Of a stretch of DNA of 64,000 nt, positions 10,115-19,514 are shown in pieces (position 1 is the first letter of the stretch; each line of letters opens with the position of its first letter). The DNA is from Pandoraea nosoerga. GTDB lineage: Bacteria > Pseudomonadota > Gammaproteobacteria > Burkholderiales > Burkholderiaceae. The translations under genes were made by a program, and so were the position numbers. The stretch is taken from positions 327,263 through 391,262 of the forward strand of contig NZ_CABPSC010000003.1 of the NCBI RefSeq assembly GCF_902459585.1, in the 5' to 3' direction. The notes under the pieces were generated by a model that had not been told where the DNA came from, did not search any database, and saw only the letters and a program-made list of their open reading frames with translations.

Positions 10115-12022
10115 TTACTCGATCGCGCGTTGCGCCAGCCAGGGGTGAGGTTTGTCGATGGGCAGATAGTGCCCGTCGTCGACGCCCACCTCCTGCGCGA
10201 TGAGACGATTGAGCTTTTCGTTCATCGACATGACGATGTCCCGGTGTGCCGTCAGATCGCGCGCCAGATTGTTCATCTCATGGGGATCGGCCTGAAGATC
10301 GAACAATTCGAGATCGTTCATCGCAGTCAACTCGTCGAGCGTGCGTGGCACGTGGTGATGGCGCAGCGAAAAATAGCGGGCGAACTTGTAGCGCCCGTCG
10401 TTGATCGCGCGAATCGCGGAGCGCTTGTTCAGATCGATGTGCAGCGCCGCCGTGCGCTTCGCCTTCTCCTGCGCCGACAAGCCCCGCGCGCGCTGGATCG
10501 CCTGCACCTGGCCGATGTAGTCCGCATCGGCGTACAGCATCATGCTGTAGCAGTAAAGGCTCGACTCGCGCACCGCGTGCACGGAAGCGCGATCCGGCGC
10601 CGCCAGTAGCGGCGACGCATCCTTGCCCTTGCGCTCGCCCAGGATCTGGCGACGCAGCCCTTCGGGCGCCCCCGTCAGACCGAGCAATGTCGGCGCCAGA
10701 TCGAGGTGGCACGTCATCGCGGAACATGTCTTCCCGCCCGGGTACGCGGGGTGACGGATAACGAATGGCACATGCATCTGTTCGCGATACACCGACGATC
10801 CTTTGCCATGCATCTGATGATGCCCGCCAAGCTCGCCGTGATCGGCCGTGAAGACGACGATGGTCCGCCCGGCGATACCGAGTGCGTCCAGTTCGCTAAG
10901 CAATCGCGCGACATGGGTGTCGCAATCGCGAATGCAATTGAAGTAGTAATCCTGGAGTTTGCGCCAGCGACGGTCTTCGTCCGGAAACTGACCGACGAGC
11001 GCCGCGCGCGCCCGTTGGTATTCCAGATGCGCCGGGGGCCTACCCGGCTCGGAAAACGATTGGTGACGGCTCGCAGGAAGGGGGACATCCGGCCATGTGG
11101 CCCGATACAACGCATGTTGTGGCGGCTGCGCCGGCGCCATGCCCACACCGCCGTCATTGTCCTGTCCGGTCCATTGCACCGGCGCGCCGGGCTGATCCGT
11201 GTCGAGGAACATCACGTCGTGCGGATTGACGAGATTCACCGCAAGAAACCACGGCTTGCCCGCACTCCGGAGTTGCTCGGCGGTGCTGCGCAACCAGTTG
11301 ACGCTCTCGCCCGTCGTCACGGCGTCGTACAGGTAACCGCCTTGCGACAGGCCGATCACGTCGCCCACGCCGTGATAGTCCCGAAAACCGTATTGCTCCA
11401 TGATGCGATGGAGTTCCGGCCTCGGCTGGAGCCCGAGATCCTCCGGATGCGCCACCGCATCGATCTTGTCGTTGAGGTGCCACTTGCCCTTGTAGGCGGC
11501 GTAGTAGCCCGCGGCGTGCATCATCGAGCCAAGCGTGCCCAGCTTCGGGTCGAGACTCAGACCCTGTGTGAAGGGCAGCCCGAGATTGTCGAACATGCCC
11601 GTCTGCGGCATATGCAAGCCGGTGTACATCACCGAGCGCGACGAAGTACACACGTTCGTATTGTTCTCGTGATGCAGGAACGTGACGCCCTCACGCATGA
11701 GACGCTCTCTGCCCGGCACCGGAAACGGATAGCCGCCATCGAAGTGGCGCTCCTGATCCGTCACGATCAGGAGGATGTTGTAGCCAGCGGGAAGTTGGGC
11801 CGGGATGGGGGCAGCCGGGGTCGAATCGAATGCGGAAGCGGGGGCAGAAGCGGAATTGCGGCCGGAGGGCGGATTGTCGCCACTCGGGGCCGCATGGGCG
11901 ACGGTGCCCGTCAATGCCCCCGATGCAGTTGCGACGCCGGTCGCCAGCAAGAAGCGCCGTCGTTCGGCGCTCGCGGGATCTCGCGGGTTGTCGGGCGTTT
12001 CGTCATCTCTGGCGTCCACCAT
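10115..12022 (-). CDS. Tat-exported sulfatase-like hydrolase
   Basis: A 635-residue member of the alkaline phosphatase/sulfatase superfamily. The N-terminus carries ERRRFLLATGVATASGAL, a twin-arginine signal with a following hydrophobic stretch and an Ala-rich cleavage region, so folded export is likely. Metal-site motifs include ILLIVTDQE near the mature start and VVFTADHGELGGHHQMHGKG. The active-site motif reads C125-T-S-S-R129, where the usual formylglycine consensus has Pro or Ala at the third position. Substrate is unknown, and no sulfatase-maturing enzyme is visible here. It is followed by gloA convergently and preceded by the rubredoxin gene on the same strand, 54 bases away. This block looks accessory relative to its core neighbours. 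Confidence 0.85.
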   Translation of the reverse strand: MVDARDDETPDNPRDPASAERRRFLLATGVATASGALTGTVAHAAPSGDNPPSGRNSASAPASAFDSTPAAPIPAQLPAGYNILLIVTDQERHFDGGYPFPVPGRERLMREGVTFLHHENNTNVCTSSRSVMYTGLHMPQTGMFDNLGLPFTQGLSLDPKLGTLGSMMHAAGYYAAYKGKWHLNDKIDAVAHPEDLGLQPRPELHRIMEQYGFRDYHGVGDVIGLSQGGYLYDAVTTGESVNWLRSTAEQLRSAGKPWFLAVNLVNPHDVMFLDTDQPGAPVQWTGQDNDGGVGMAPAQPPQHALYRATWPDVPLPASRHQSFSEPGRPPAHLEYQRARAALVGQFPDEDRRWRKLQDYYFNCIRDCDTHVARLLSELDALGIAGRTIVVFTADHGELGGHHQMHGKGSSVYREQMHVPFVIRHPAYPGGKTCSAMTCHLDLAPTLLGLTGAPEGLRRQILGERKGKDASPLLAAPDRASVHAVRESSLYCYSMMLYADADYIGQVQAIQRARGLSAQEKAKRTAALHIDLNKRSAIRAINDGRYKFARYFSLRHHHVPRTLDELTAMNDLELFDLQADPHEMNNLARDLTAHRDIVMSMNEKLNRLIAQEVGVDDGHYLPIDKPHPWLAQRAIE

Positions 12023-12076
12023 TGCATCCTCCCAATCGACCGGCGTTTATCGGAATGCATCACATACTTGGCAGTG

Positions 12077-12550
12077 TCAGAACTCTACCATCGCGAAATC
12101 TTCCTTGCCGACATCGCATAGCGGGCAGCGCCAGTCGGTCGGAACATCTTCCCAGCGCGTGCCCGGCGCAATGCCGTCTTCGGGATAGCCGGTGGCTTCG
12201 TCGTAGATCCACCCGCAAATGACGCAGACCCATTGACGCGACGCCGCTGCGGCCTGGGCACCTGCGGCATCGGACGCCGTCGCCGCTTCGCCGGCCTCGT
12301 TCCCCTCAACATGCTTCGTCCGCGCTTGCGCGTCCGATCCTTGCACGGCGCCCGGATCGAGCAATGTGAAGATCATCGGCGACTCGGTGCCCGGGGTGTC
12401 GGCCGCGGAGCGGGCCAGATGCGATTGCAGGGATTCGAGAAGCGCCTGCGCTTCGTCGCGGGTCAGGTCGATCCAGAACGGATCGCCCGCGCCGTCATTG
12501 AGCCGCGACGGGGAAAATTGCAATTCGACGGCAGAGCCTTTCTTGTACAT
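12077..12550 (-). CDS. Rubredoxin with N-terminal extension domain
   Basis: A 157-residue protein ending in a complete rubredoxin domain: two CxxC knuckles (C109/C112 in [19 protein letters not shown]142/C145 in [14 protein letters not shown]) would hold one iron for single-electron transfer. Typical rubredoxins are about 55 residues. Here roughly 105 residues precede the domain. They contain a compact-looking segment (about 5-47, including [20 protein letters not shown]) that I do not recognise, then an Ala/Gly/Glu linker. The ATG at 12550 was preferred over one at 12610, whose extra residues look unlike coding sequence; neither has a strong ribosome-binding site. The electron partner is unknown. 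Confidence 0.83.
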   Translation of the reverse strand: MYKKGSAVELQFSPSRLNDGAGDPFWIDLTRDEAQALLESLQSHLARSAADTPGTESPMIFTLLDPGAVQGSDAQARTKHVEGNEAGEAATASDAAGAQAAAASRQWVCVICGWIYDEATGYPEDGIAPGTRWEDVPTDWRCPLCDVGKEDFAMVEF

Positions 12551-12814
12551 ACGCGTTGATGCTGGTGATGACGGGCACGATCGAAGGGCGACCGCCCCCT
12601 CGCGGAGCATTGTATCGGCGCACGATCGCGGAATAAATCAGCGATTCGGGGAGAGATTGTGCCGTATTACGGAACAATGGCAACAATGAACGCACGCTGG
12701 CAGCGCCATTACCCGCACTGACTGCACCAGTATGATGCGTACGGTGTCAGGATCGGTGACAATGGCCGACACTGCGCAGCGCGTGCGCGATACGTCGCTA
12801 TCCGAATCAATCTC

Positions 12815-13705
12815 ATGAAAACCTCCCCGCGTCCGGTCGACGCCACTGCACTGGCCATCATGTTGGGCTTGTGCATGATCTGGGGCGGCCAGCAGGTCGC
12901 CGTCAAACTGGCGGTGCCCGTCGTGCCTGCCGTCTTGCAAGCGGGCCTTCGCTCTGTCGTCGCCACCGTGCTCGTCGGCGCCTGGATGCTATGGCGGCGG
13001 CAGCGCCTGATCAGCGGCGACGGCACCCTCGGTGCCGGTCTGCTCGCCGGCGCGCTGTTCTCGCTGGAATTCCTGTGCATCTTCGTCGGCCTCACGCACA
13101 CGACCGCCTCGCGCATGGCCGTCTTTCTGTATTCGGCCCCCTGTTTCACCGCCATCGGCCTGCACTGGACCGTGCCCAGCGAGCGGCTGCGTCCCATGCA
13201 ATGGCTTGGCATGGCGCTCGCATTTTGCGGCATCGTGGTGGCATTCTCGGACGGCAGCAATACGGACCTGGCGAAGACGTGGCCCGGTGACCTGCTGGGC
13301 ATCCTCGCCGGCGCATTGTGGGGGATGACGACCGTTGTCGTACGCGCCTCGCGTCTGGCCACGGCCGCCGCGTCGAAGACACTGCTCTACCAGCTTGCGG
13401 TCTCGGCGGTCCTGTTGTGCGCGCTGGCGCTCGCGACGGGGAACGTGCAGATCGGGCCGATGACACCCACGATCTGGATCAGCCTCGTCTACCAGTCCAT
13501 TGGTGTGGCGTTCGCCAGCTATCTGATCTGGTTCTGGCTGCTCACCCGTTACAGCGCCGCGCGTCTGGCCTCGTTCTCGTTTCTGAGTCCGCTTTTCGGC
13601 GTGACGTTCGGCGTGCTGATTCTCCGCGAATCGGTCGGCTGGCGCTTCGGTTGCGCCGTCGTGCTGGTATTCGTGGGTATCAGCCTTGTGAACCGGCGCC
13701 GCTGA
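12815..13705 (+). CDS. EamA/DMT-superfamily inner-membrane transporter
   Basis: A 296-residue hydrophobic protein with about ten predicted membrane helices in two repeated EamA halves. The first half opens with [19 protein letters not shown], the usual EamA start. The second half contains [20 protein letters not shown] and ends with [21 protein letters not shown]. Such proteins export metabolites or amino acids, but the substrate cannot be read from sequence. It is transcribed divergently from the rubredoxin gene. Its last 26 bases overlap the 3' end of the convergent rsmA gene. Confidence 0.88.
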   Translation: MKTSPRPVDATALAIMLGLCMIWGGQQVAVKLAVPVVPAVLQAGLRSVVATVLVGAWMLWRRQRLISGDGTLGAGLLAGALFSLEFLCIFVGLTHTTASRMAVFLYSAPCFTAIGLHWTVPSERLRPMQWLGMALAFCGIVVAFSDGSNTDLAKTWPGDLLGILAGALWGMTTVVVRASRLATAAASKTLLYQLAVSAVLLCALALATGNVQIGPMTPTIWISLVYQSIGVAFASYLIWFWLLTRYSAARLASFSFLSPLFGVTFGVLILRESVGWRFGCAVVLVFVGISLVNRRR

Positions 13706-14513
13706 TTGCGCGCGACAGATTCACGTATTCGTCGACCGGCACATCTTCGGCGCGACGCGTGAGGTCGAAGCCGAGCGCGTCGAAATCGATCCGGTCGCGA
13801 TAGCTGTGCAGCGTATTGCGCAGCATCTTGCGACGTTGGGAAAACGCCTGCGCCACGACCGCTTCGAACACATCCAGATCCACCTCGGGCAAATCGGCCA
13901 CGGCGCGCGGAATCATGCGCACCACGGCCGAGTCGACCTTCGGCGGCGGATTGAAGGCGTCGGGCGGCACGTCCAGCACCTTGTCCATCCAGTAGCGGTA
14001 CTGCAACATGACGGACAGGCGGCTGTAGTTGCTCGAACCGGCTGGCGCCACCATGCGCTCGACCACTTCGTTCTGCAGCATGAAGTGCTGGTCGCGCACG
14101 AGCGTCGCGTAGCGCATCAGATGGAACAGCAGCGGGCTGGAGATGTTGTAGGGCAGGTTGCCGACGATGCGCAGCGGGGCTTCGTCGCGGCGCGCATCGG
14201 GGACCAGCGAGCCGAAATCGAAGTCGAGGGCGTCGCCCGCGTGCACGCTCACGCGCTCGCCGAACCTGCGCGTGAGACGCGCGACCAGATCGCGGTCGAG
14301 CTCGACCACGTGCAGGTGCGAAATCCACTCGGTGAGCGGCGTCGTCAGCGCCCCCAGACCCGGGCCGATTTCGACCATCAGGTCGTCGGCGCGCGGCGAG
14401 ATGGCGCTCACGATCGCATCGATCACGCCCATGTCGACGAGAAAATTCTGGCCGAAACGTTTGCGGGCCACGTGGCCCTGTTGGACGCCCGTGCGCTTCG
14501 TTGCACTACTCAT
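13680..14513 (-). CDS. rsmA: 16S rRNA (adenine1518/1519-N6)-dimethyltransferase
   Basis: A 277-residue SAM-dependent methyltransferase (KsgA) that dimethylates two adjacent adenines near the 3' end of 16S rRNA late in 30S assembly. Key motifs: [11 protein letters not shown] at the N-terminus, the SAM loop [11 protein letters not shown] and the catalytic NLPYNIS. The ATG at 14513 starts [18 protein letters not shown] and gives the family length; longer upstream extensions would run into pdxA. It is the last gene of the lptD-surA-pdxA-rsmA cluster, as in E. coli, 10 bases after pdxA. Confidence 0.96.
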   Translation of the reverse strand: MSSATKRTGVQQGHVARKRFGQNFLVDMGVIDAIVSAISPRADDLMVEIGPGLGALTTPLTEWISHLHVVELDRDLVARLTRRFGERVSVHAGDALDFDFGSLVPDARRDEAPLRIVGNLPYNISSPLLFHLMRYATLVRDQHFMLQNEVVERMVAPAGSSNYSRLSVMLQYRYWMDKVLDVPPDAFNPPPKVDSAVVRMIPRAVADLPEVDLDVFEAVVAQAFSQRRKMLRNTLHSYRDRIDFDALGFDLTRRAEDVPVDEYVNLSRAISGAGSQG

Positions 14514-14523
14514 GTGAAATTCC

Positions 14524-15588
14524 TCAGGAACGCGGTGCGCGCGTGGTCGCAGTCGCGGCGTCGGCGATCGATTGCGCATGGGTGGCGGCGTTGGCGGCCA
14601 TGGCCGCGGCGGTGCGCAGCGCCTCGAGCAGGCTGCCGCTCTCGGCCTTGCCCGTGCCGGCGAGGTCGAGCGCCGTGCCATGGTCGACCGACGTGCGGAT
14701 GATCGGCAGACCGAGCGTGATGTTCACGCCCGCGCCAAAGCTCGCATATTTGAGCACCGGCAAACCCTGGTCGTGATACATCGCGAGTACGGCGTCGGCG
14801 CCTTCGAGATGCCGCGGCTGGAACAGCGTATCGGCCGGATAGGGCCCGCGCGCGTCGATGCCCGCCGCACAGGCGTCTTGCAGCGCCGGCGTGATGACAT
14901 CGATCTCCTCGCGGCCGAGATAGCCCGACTCGCCCGCATGCGGGTTCAGCCCGGTCACCAGAATGCGCGGACGCGTCACGCCGAAGTGGCGCATCAGGTC
15001 GTGATTCAGGATGACGAGCGTCTCGAGCAGTTCGTCACGGCGAATCGCGCCGGGCACCTGCGCGAGCGGCAGGTGCGTGGTGGCGAGCGCCACGCGCAGA
15101 CCGCCGCCGGCGAGCATCATCACGACACGCGGCGTGCCGGTGCGCTCGGCGAGATATTCGGTGTGCCCGGTAAAGGCCACGCCGCAGTCGTTGATCGTGC
15201 TCTTTTGCAACGGCGCCGTGACGATCGCGTCGTATGTCCCGGCGAGTGCGCCGTCGATGGCGTCGTCGAGCAGGGCGAGCACGTAGCGCCCGTTGGCGGC
15301 CTGGAGCTGCCCGGGCTGCGCCGGGACCGCCAGCGAATGGTGCACGACGCGTACCCGGCCGTCAGCCAGCAAATCGCGCCATGCGTCGCCGAGGCCCACC
15401 GCTTGCGCGCGCGCGGCGAGCAGCGTGGCGTCGCCGAGCACGGCGAACCGGCAACGGGCGAGGGCGTTGGCGGCGAGCTCCGGCGGCGACGCCAGACATT
15501 TCGCGAGCGCCTGCACTGTAAGCTCCGGCCCAACGCCCGCCGGTTCACCCGTGGTGATGGCGAGGACGAAGGGCCGGTCGGAAGTCAT
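14524..15588 (-). CDS. pdxA: 4-hydroxythreonine-4-phosphate dehydrogenase
   Basis: A 354-residue NAD-dependent dehydrogenase of the DXP-dependent pyridoxal phosphate pathway. It opens with [17 protein letters not shown]. It carries the zinc/substrate region [13 protein letters not shown] and the strongly conserved [12 protein letters not shown] followed by [16 protein letters not shown]. Roughly 25 residues at the C-terminus are Ala/Thr-rich and poorly conserved. It lies 42 bases downstream of surA and 10 bases before rsmA, the same order as E. coli surA-pdxA-rsmA. Confidence 0.96.
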   Translation of the reverse strand: MTSDRPFVLAITTGEPAGVGPELTVQALAKCLASPPELAANALARCRFAVLGDATLLAARAQAVGLGDAWRDLLADGRVRVVHHSLAVPAQPGQLQAANGRYVLALLDDAIDGALAGTYDAIVTAPLQKSTINDCGVAFTGHTEYLAERTGTPRVVMMLAGGGLRVALATTHLPLAQVPGAIRRDELLETLVILNHDLMRHFGVTRPRILVTGLNPHAGESGYLGREEIDVITPALQDACAAGIDARGPYPADTLFQPRHLEGADAVLAMYHDQGLPVLKYASFGAGVNITLGLPIIRTSVDHGTALDLAGTGKAESGSLLEALRTAAAMAANAATHAQSIADAATATTRAPRS

Positions 15589-15630
15589 GCCTGAAAAGAT
15601 AAACGGATGGCGAAACGTCTCACGCGGCGC

Positions 15631-16998
15631 TTACTGCTGCGCGGTGTTAAGACGATAGTCGACATAAGCGCTGTCGCGCAGTTGCTGCAACCAGTCGCGA
15701 TACTGCTGCTCCGCCTTGCGGCCGCGCAGTTCCTGCATCGCGAGATTGCGTTCCTGATCGCCCGAGACCTGCGACTCGCGATGGCCCAGCACCTGAATCA
15801 GGTGATAGCCATACTCCGAGCGCACCGGATCGCTGATCTGGCCGTCCTTGAGCTCGGACATCGCACGCTCGAACGCCGGCACGGTCTCGCCCGGCGAAAT
15901 CCAGCCGAGGTCCCCGCCCTGTGCGGCCGAGCCGTCCACCGAATTCTTCCTGGCCAGATCGGCGAAGTCGGCCTTGCCGGCCTCGATCTGCGCCTTGAAG
16001 TCGGCGAGCTTCTGACGCGCCTGCGCTTCCGAGACGCCGTCTCCCACGCGAATCAGGATGTGACGGGCGTGGATCTGCGGCACGGTCATGCCCTGATCGC
16101 CGCCCTGCTTGCGCGTCTCGACGAGTTTGATGACATGAAAGCCGTTGTTGCTGCGCAGCACCTGCGGCACGAGCGTGCCCGGTTGGAGCTTCTGGACCTG
16201 GTTCAGATAGAGGTCGGGAATACGCTCGGGGATGCGGTAGCCCATGTCGCCACCGTTGGCGGCGTCGGCAGCATCCGAATATTGCTTGGCCAGCGCCGCG
16301 AAGTCGCCACCCGCCTTCGCCTTTTCCAGCGCCTCGCTCGCCTTCTTCTGGGCGGCGTCGATCTGCTCCGGCGTGGCGCCGTCGGGAAACTTCACGAGAA
16401 TTTCGCTGATGCGGTATTCGGTCTCCGACGGCGTTGCCGTAGCACCGCGCTGCGCGGCGAGGAACGTATTGATTTCCGACTCGCTCACCTGAATCTGGCT
16501 GTCGACTTCGCGATCGCGCAGACGCGCCAGAATGATCTGTTCACGCACTTCCTTGCGGAATGCATCCCAGGGCACGCCGGCCTGCTGCAAACGCGCCTTG
16601 TATTGATCGACGCTCAGGCGGTTGTCGGCGGCGATGCGCTGCAGCGCCTGCTCGACGTCGGCATCCTTCACGACGATACCGTCTTCCTTCGCGCGCTGGA
16701 GCTGCACCTGCGTGACGATCATCTGTTCGAGCACCTGGCGTTGCAGCATGTCGGCGTCCGGGATTGGGCGCTTGGCAAGCGTGAGCTGGTGCTTGGCCTC
16801 CTCGATGCGTGCGTCGAGCTCCTTGCGGGTGATCACGCTGTCGTTGACCACGGCGACGATGGAATCGATCGAACGCGTGGACGACGCGGGCGCCCCGGCC
16901 GCCCGGGCGCTCACCGGCGCCGGCTGAGCTACCGCCACCCCGGCGGCAAGACACAGGCCCGCCAGCAGCGAGGCACGCTTCACAAACATGTCATTCAT
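15631..16998 (-). CDS. surA: Periplasmic chaperone / peptidyl-prolyl isomerase SurA
   Basis: A 455-residue periplasmic chaperone that escorts unfolded outer-membrane proteins, LptD among them, to the BAM complex. The signal peptide is about residues 1-25 (cleavage near AGVAVAQP). An N-terminal chaperone domain with a SurA_N helix bundle follows, then two parvulin domains at about 194-290 (starting EYRISEILVKF) and 304-405 (starting VPQIHARHILIRVG). The start ATG overlaps the lptD stop region by 8 bases, so the chaperone and one of its main clients are made from one coupled message. Confidence 0.96.
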   Translation of the reverse strand: MNDMFVKRASLLAGLCLAAGVAVAQPAPVSARAAGAPASSTRSIDSIVAVVNDSVITRKELDARIEEAKHQLTLAKRPIPDADMLQRQVLEQMIVTQVQLQRAKEDGIVVKDADVEQALQRIAADNRLSVDQYKARLQQAGVPWDAFRKEVREQIILARLRDREVDSQIQVSESEINTFLAAQRGATATPSETEYRISEILVKFPDGATPEQIDAAQKKASEALEKAKAGGDFAALAKQYSDAADAANGGDMGYRIPERIPDLYLNQVQKLQPGTLVPQVLRSNNGFHVIKLVETRKQGGDQGMTVPQIHARHILIRVGDGVSEAQARQKLADFKAQIEAGKADFADLARKNSVDGSAAQGGDLGWISPGETVPAFERAMSELKDGQISDPVRSEYGYHLIQVLGHRESQVSGDQERNLAMQELRGRKAEQQYRDWLQQLRDSAYVDYRLNTAQQ

Positions 16999-19351
16999 AG
17001 TTGCTGAATCGAGAAGGAATCTGGTTCGTCGGCGGTGGCTGGTAGCCCGGCACGCCTACCTTGAAGGCTTCCGTGGCGCTGTTGCCCGACTTGGTCAAGC
17101 CCTTGAGCTCCAACTGCGCGAAGACGCGCGACGTCGTCGTGGTGGCGTTGGTCGCGTAGCGCTGGAGCCCGATCCGGAAGGCCCAGCAGTCGGCATCATA
17201 CTCGAAACCCGCCAGGGCATCGATGAACGTCTTGTCGGTGATGCTGTAGTTCAGGCGGCCAACGACCCCGAGGCGAGGTGTGATCGGCCATTGGCCCGAA
17301 AGTTCGATCTGGTTGATCGGGCTGGTCGTAAGCGAGGTCTGGCCCACGACCGCCGGCGGATTGCGCAGATAGCGGTAATACAGATTGAACACGCGACGCT
17401 CGCCCGGGCGCCACGTCACGCCGACGTCCGAGCGCTTGAACTGGGAGGTGTCCGGACTGTACTGCACCGCCGTGCTGAACGTGATGTTGCTGTAGAGCAA
17501 TGCGGAGCCGCCGACCAGGAAGTCCGACACGCCGGGGTTTTCCGGCGTGCCGCCCGGCATCGTCACGCGCGACTGCTGAATGTTGTAGCGCTGCGCGTAC
17601 CAGATGCGCGCGCGCTCGATCCCCGACTCGGCATCGATCAGGCGTGAAGTCAGCGCCATCGTGACGCGGTTGGCGTCCTGAATGCGGTCTACGCCGATGA
17701 ACGAGTTCTCGCTGAAGATTTCGGCGAGGTTGAAGTCGGAGACCGCGCTGTCGAAAATCGGAATCGAACTCTGATCGCGATACGGCGTGTAGACGTAGAA
17801 CAGGCGCGGTTCCAGCGTTTGCTTCATGGCCGACCCGAACAGGTTGACCGGCCGCTCGAACGTCAGGCCGGTATCGAGACTGACCGTCGGCACGGTACGC
17901 GTGATCGACGACTGCATGGTCGATCCGTTCGGATAGTCGACGTTGTACGACGCCGCATTGAAGATCACCTTCGGCACGACGAAGTAGCCCGGCGTCAGAA
18001 TCGGGTAGCTCAACGTCGGCTGCGCATACAGACGCTCGCCATTGGGCTGGCCAGTCCATGAAGCGATCTGGAAGCGGTTGTACCGGATCGGCATGGTGAA
18101 GTCGAAGCCGTGGAAGTCCGACTTGCTGTAGGTCGCGGCCAGTTCCGGCACCGATTCGTATTGGGGCGTGCTCGGCGCGAGCGTCTGATACTTCAGCACG
18201 CGGGCGAGGAAGGACCAGTTGCCGTATGCCCACGTCAGGCCGGCTTCGCGGTTGTACACGCGCTGCACGCCGGTCTGGAAGTTGGTGCCGGCGCCAAAAT
18301 CGTCCGGATAGGTGTCATCCGACACCTTGGTGAAGTTGACGTAGGCGTTCACGCCATAGCCGAGCGACTGGCTGTGCTGCCAGGTGAACGTGTAGCGGGC
18401 GTCCCCCGTCACGCGGTCCTTCGGCAGGTATTCGATGTGAAACAGCCCGGCGTAGGTCGGCTCGAGGTACCGGAAATCGCCGTTGAGCATGACGCCGCGC
18501 TTGGTCATGACGCGCGGCGTGAGCGTCAGATCGCGGTTGGGCGCGATGTTGAAGTAGTACGGCGTCGCCAGCTCGAAGCCGGTGCGGCTCGACTGCGTGA
18601 ACGTGGGTGCCAGAAAGCCGGAGCGGCGCTCGTTCGACGTCGGAAACGACAGGTAGGGGCTCGCGAAAATCGGCACGCCCTGGAAGAACAGAATGCCGTT
18701 ATAGGCCGTGCCTTCCTGCTGTTCCTGGTCGAATTCGAACTCCGACGCCTTGATGTACCACGCCGGCGTCTTGCCGTCCTCGGTGCAGGCGCAGGCCGAA
18801 TAGGTGCCGCGCTGCAGCGTCACGAGGTTGTTCGCCTCGATGTCGCCGCGCTCCGACTTGCCGCCGCCGCCCGACACGAGCCTGTAGGTCGGCGTCAGCA
18901 TGTAGCCGTCGCCGGCGCCTGTATACATATGGGCCTCGGGCCCGATGAACAGATTGCCGGCCTGCGACAGGCGGGCATTGCCGTGCGCCACGACTTCGTC
19001 CGTGTCCTGATCGTAGGTCAGGCGATCGCCCTTCACGAACGAGCGGTACTTGCGCGCCTCCGCATCGCCGTCGACCGTCGCGTCGACATTGGTCCGGCCA
19101 GTGAGATGCATGCCGCGCACGTACATCGGCACGTCTTCTCCCGCACCGAGCGGGTTGTCGACGAGCGCGGGGACCGTGCGCAGCACGAGGCCGTCGCTCT
19201 TGGCAATATCGGGCGGCGGGGCTTCCTGCGCGCCGGCGATCGAGCACCACACTCCGGGCACGGAGAGCAGCAACGCCAGCGGCTTGCGCCGCGCGCGCAC
19301 CAGGCGCCGCAGCGATGAAACATCATTCGTATGGACTCGTTTATGCGGCAT
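16991..19351 (-). CDS. lptD: LPS-assembly outer-membrane protein LptD
   Basis: A 786-residue outer-membrane translocon component that, with LptE, inserts LPS in the outer leaflet. A basic N-terminus and hydrophobic signal segment (about 1-42, cleavage near IAGAQEA) lead into the periplasmic LptA-like jellyroll (residues about 90-220, with DRLTYDQDTDEVVAHGNARL). The C-terminal 26-strand barrel follows. Conserved cysteines occur in YSACACTEDGK and YDADCWAFR and could form the inter-domain disulphide, although the adjacent Cys pair of E. coli is reduced to one here. The ATG at 19351 was chosen because it gives a proper signal peptide; the frame is open further upstream. Its partner lptE is at 30616-31131. 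Confidence 0.95.
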   Translation of the reverse strand: MPHKRVHTNDVSSLRRLVRARRKPLALLLSVPGVWCSIAGAQEAPPPDIAKSDGLVLRTVPALVDNPLGAGEDVPMYVRGMHLTGRTNVDATVDGDAEARKYRSFVKGDRLTYDQDTDEVVAHGNARLSQAGNLFIGPEAHMYTGAGDGYMLTPTYRLVSGGGGKSERGDIEANNLVTLQRGTYSACACTEDGKTPAWYIKASEFEFDQEQQEGTAYNGILFFQGVPIFASPYLSFPTSNERRSGFLAPTFTQSSRTGFELATPYYFNIAPNRDLTLTPRVMTKRGVMLNGDFRYLEPTYAGLFHIEYLPKDRVTGDARYTFTWQHSQSLGYGVNAYVNFTKVSDDTYPDDFGAGTNFQTGVQRVYNREAGLTWAYGNWSFLARVLKYQTLAPSTPQYESVPELAATYSKSDFHGFDFTMPIRYNRFQIASWTGQPNGERLYAQPTLSYPILTPGYFVVPKVIFNAASYNVDYPNGSTMQSSITRTVPTVSLDTGLTFERPVNLFGSAMKQTLEPRLFYVYTPYRDQSSIPIFDSAVSDFNLAEIFSENSFIGVDRIQDANRVTMALTSRLIDAESGIERARIWYAQRYNIQQSRVTMPGGTPENPGVSDFLVGGSALLYSNITFSTAVQYSPDTSQFKRSDVGVTWRPGERRVFNLYYRYLRNPPAVVGQTSLTTSPINQIELSGQWPITPRLGVVGRLNYSITDKTFIDALAGFEYDADCWAFRIGLQRYATNATTTTSRVFAQLELKGLTKSGNSATEAFKVGVPGYQPPPTNQIPSRFSNYE

Positions 19352-19483
19352 GTACGCAAACAGCGAGACAATCGAGGCGCCGCTTGCGGGCAGCCAATCC
19401 CGCGTGTCCGCACGGCATTGCCGGGACATTCGGGACGGTCGATCGAGGTCGAGAAACGGGGCGTCGAGAAAACATGATCGGGT

Positions 19484-19489
19484 ATTATA
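19484..19489 (-). promoter_or_regulatory. Possible -10 element for lptD
   Basis: On the minus strand this reads TATAAT, a perfect -10, in the 163-base spacer between divergent lptD and amgK. The best -35 nearby is poor (TGAGGG-like). On the plus strand the same patch reads TATTAT and could serve amgK instead. Confidence 0.35.
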
Positions 19490-19514
19490 TGGCAAGACGT
19501 TTACGGCCCTCATC

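Noticed and set aside
10115-13705. Genomic island bordered by integrase or repeats
   Set aside because: The sulfatase/rubredoxin/transporter block looks accessory, but there is no integrase, attachment-site duplication, insertion sequence or tRNA nearby.
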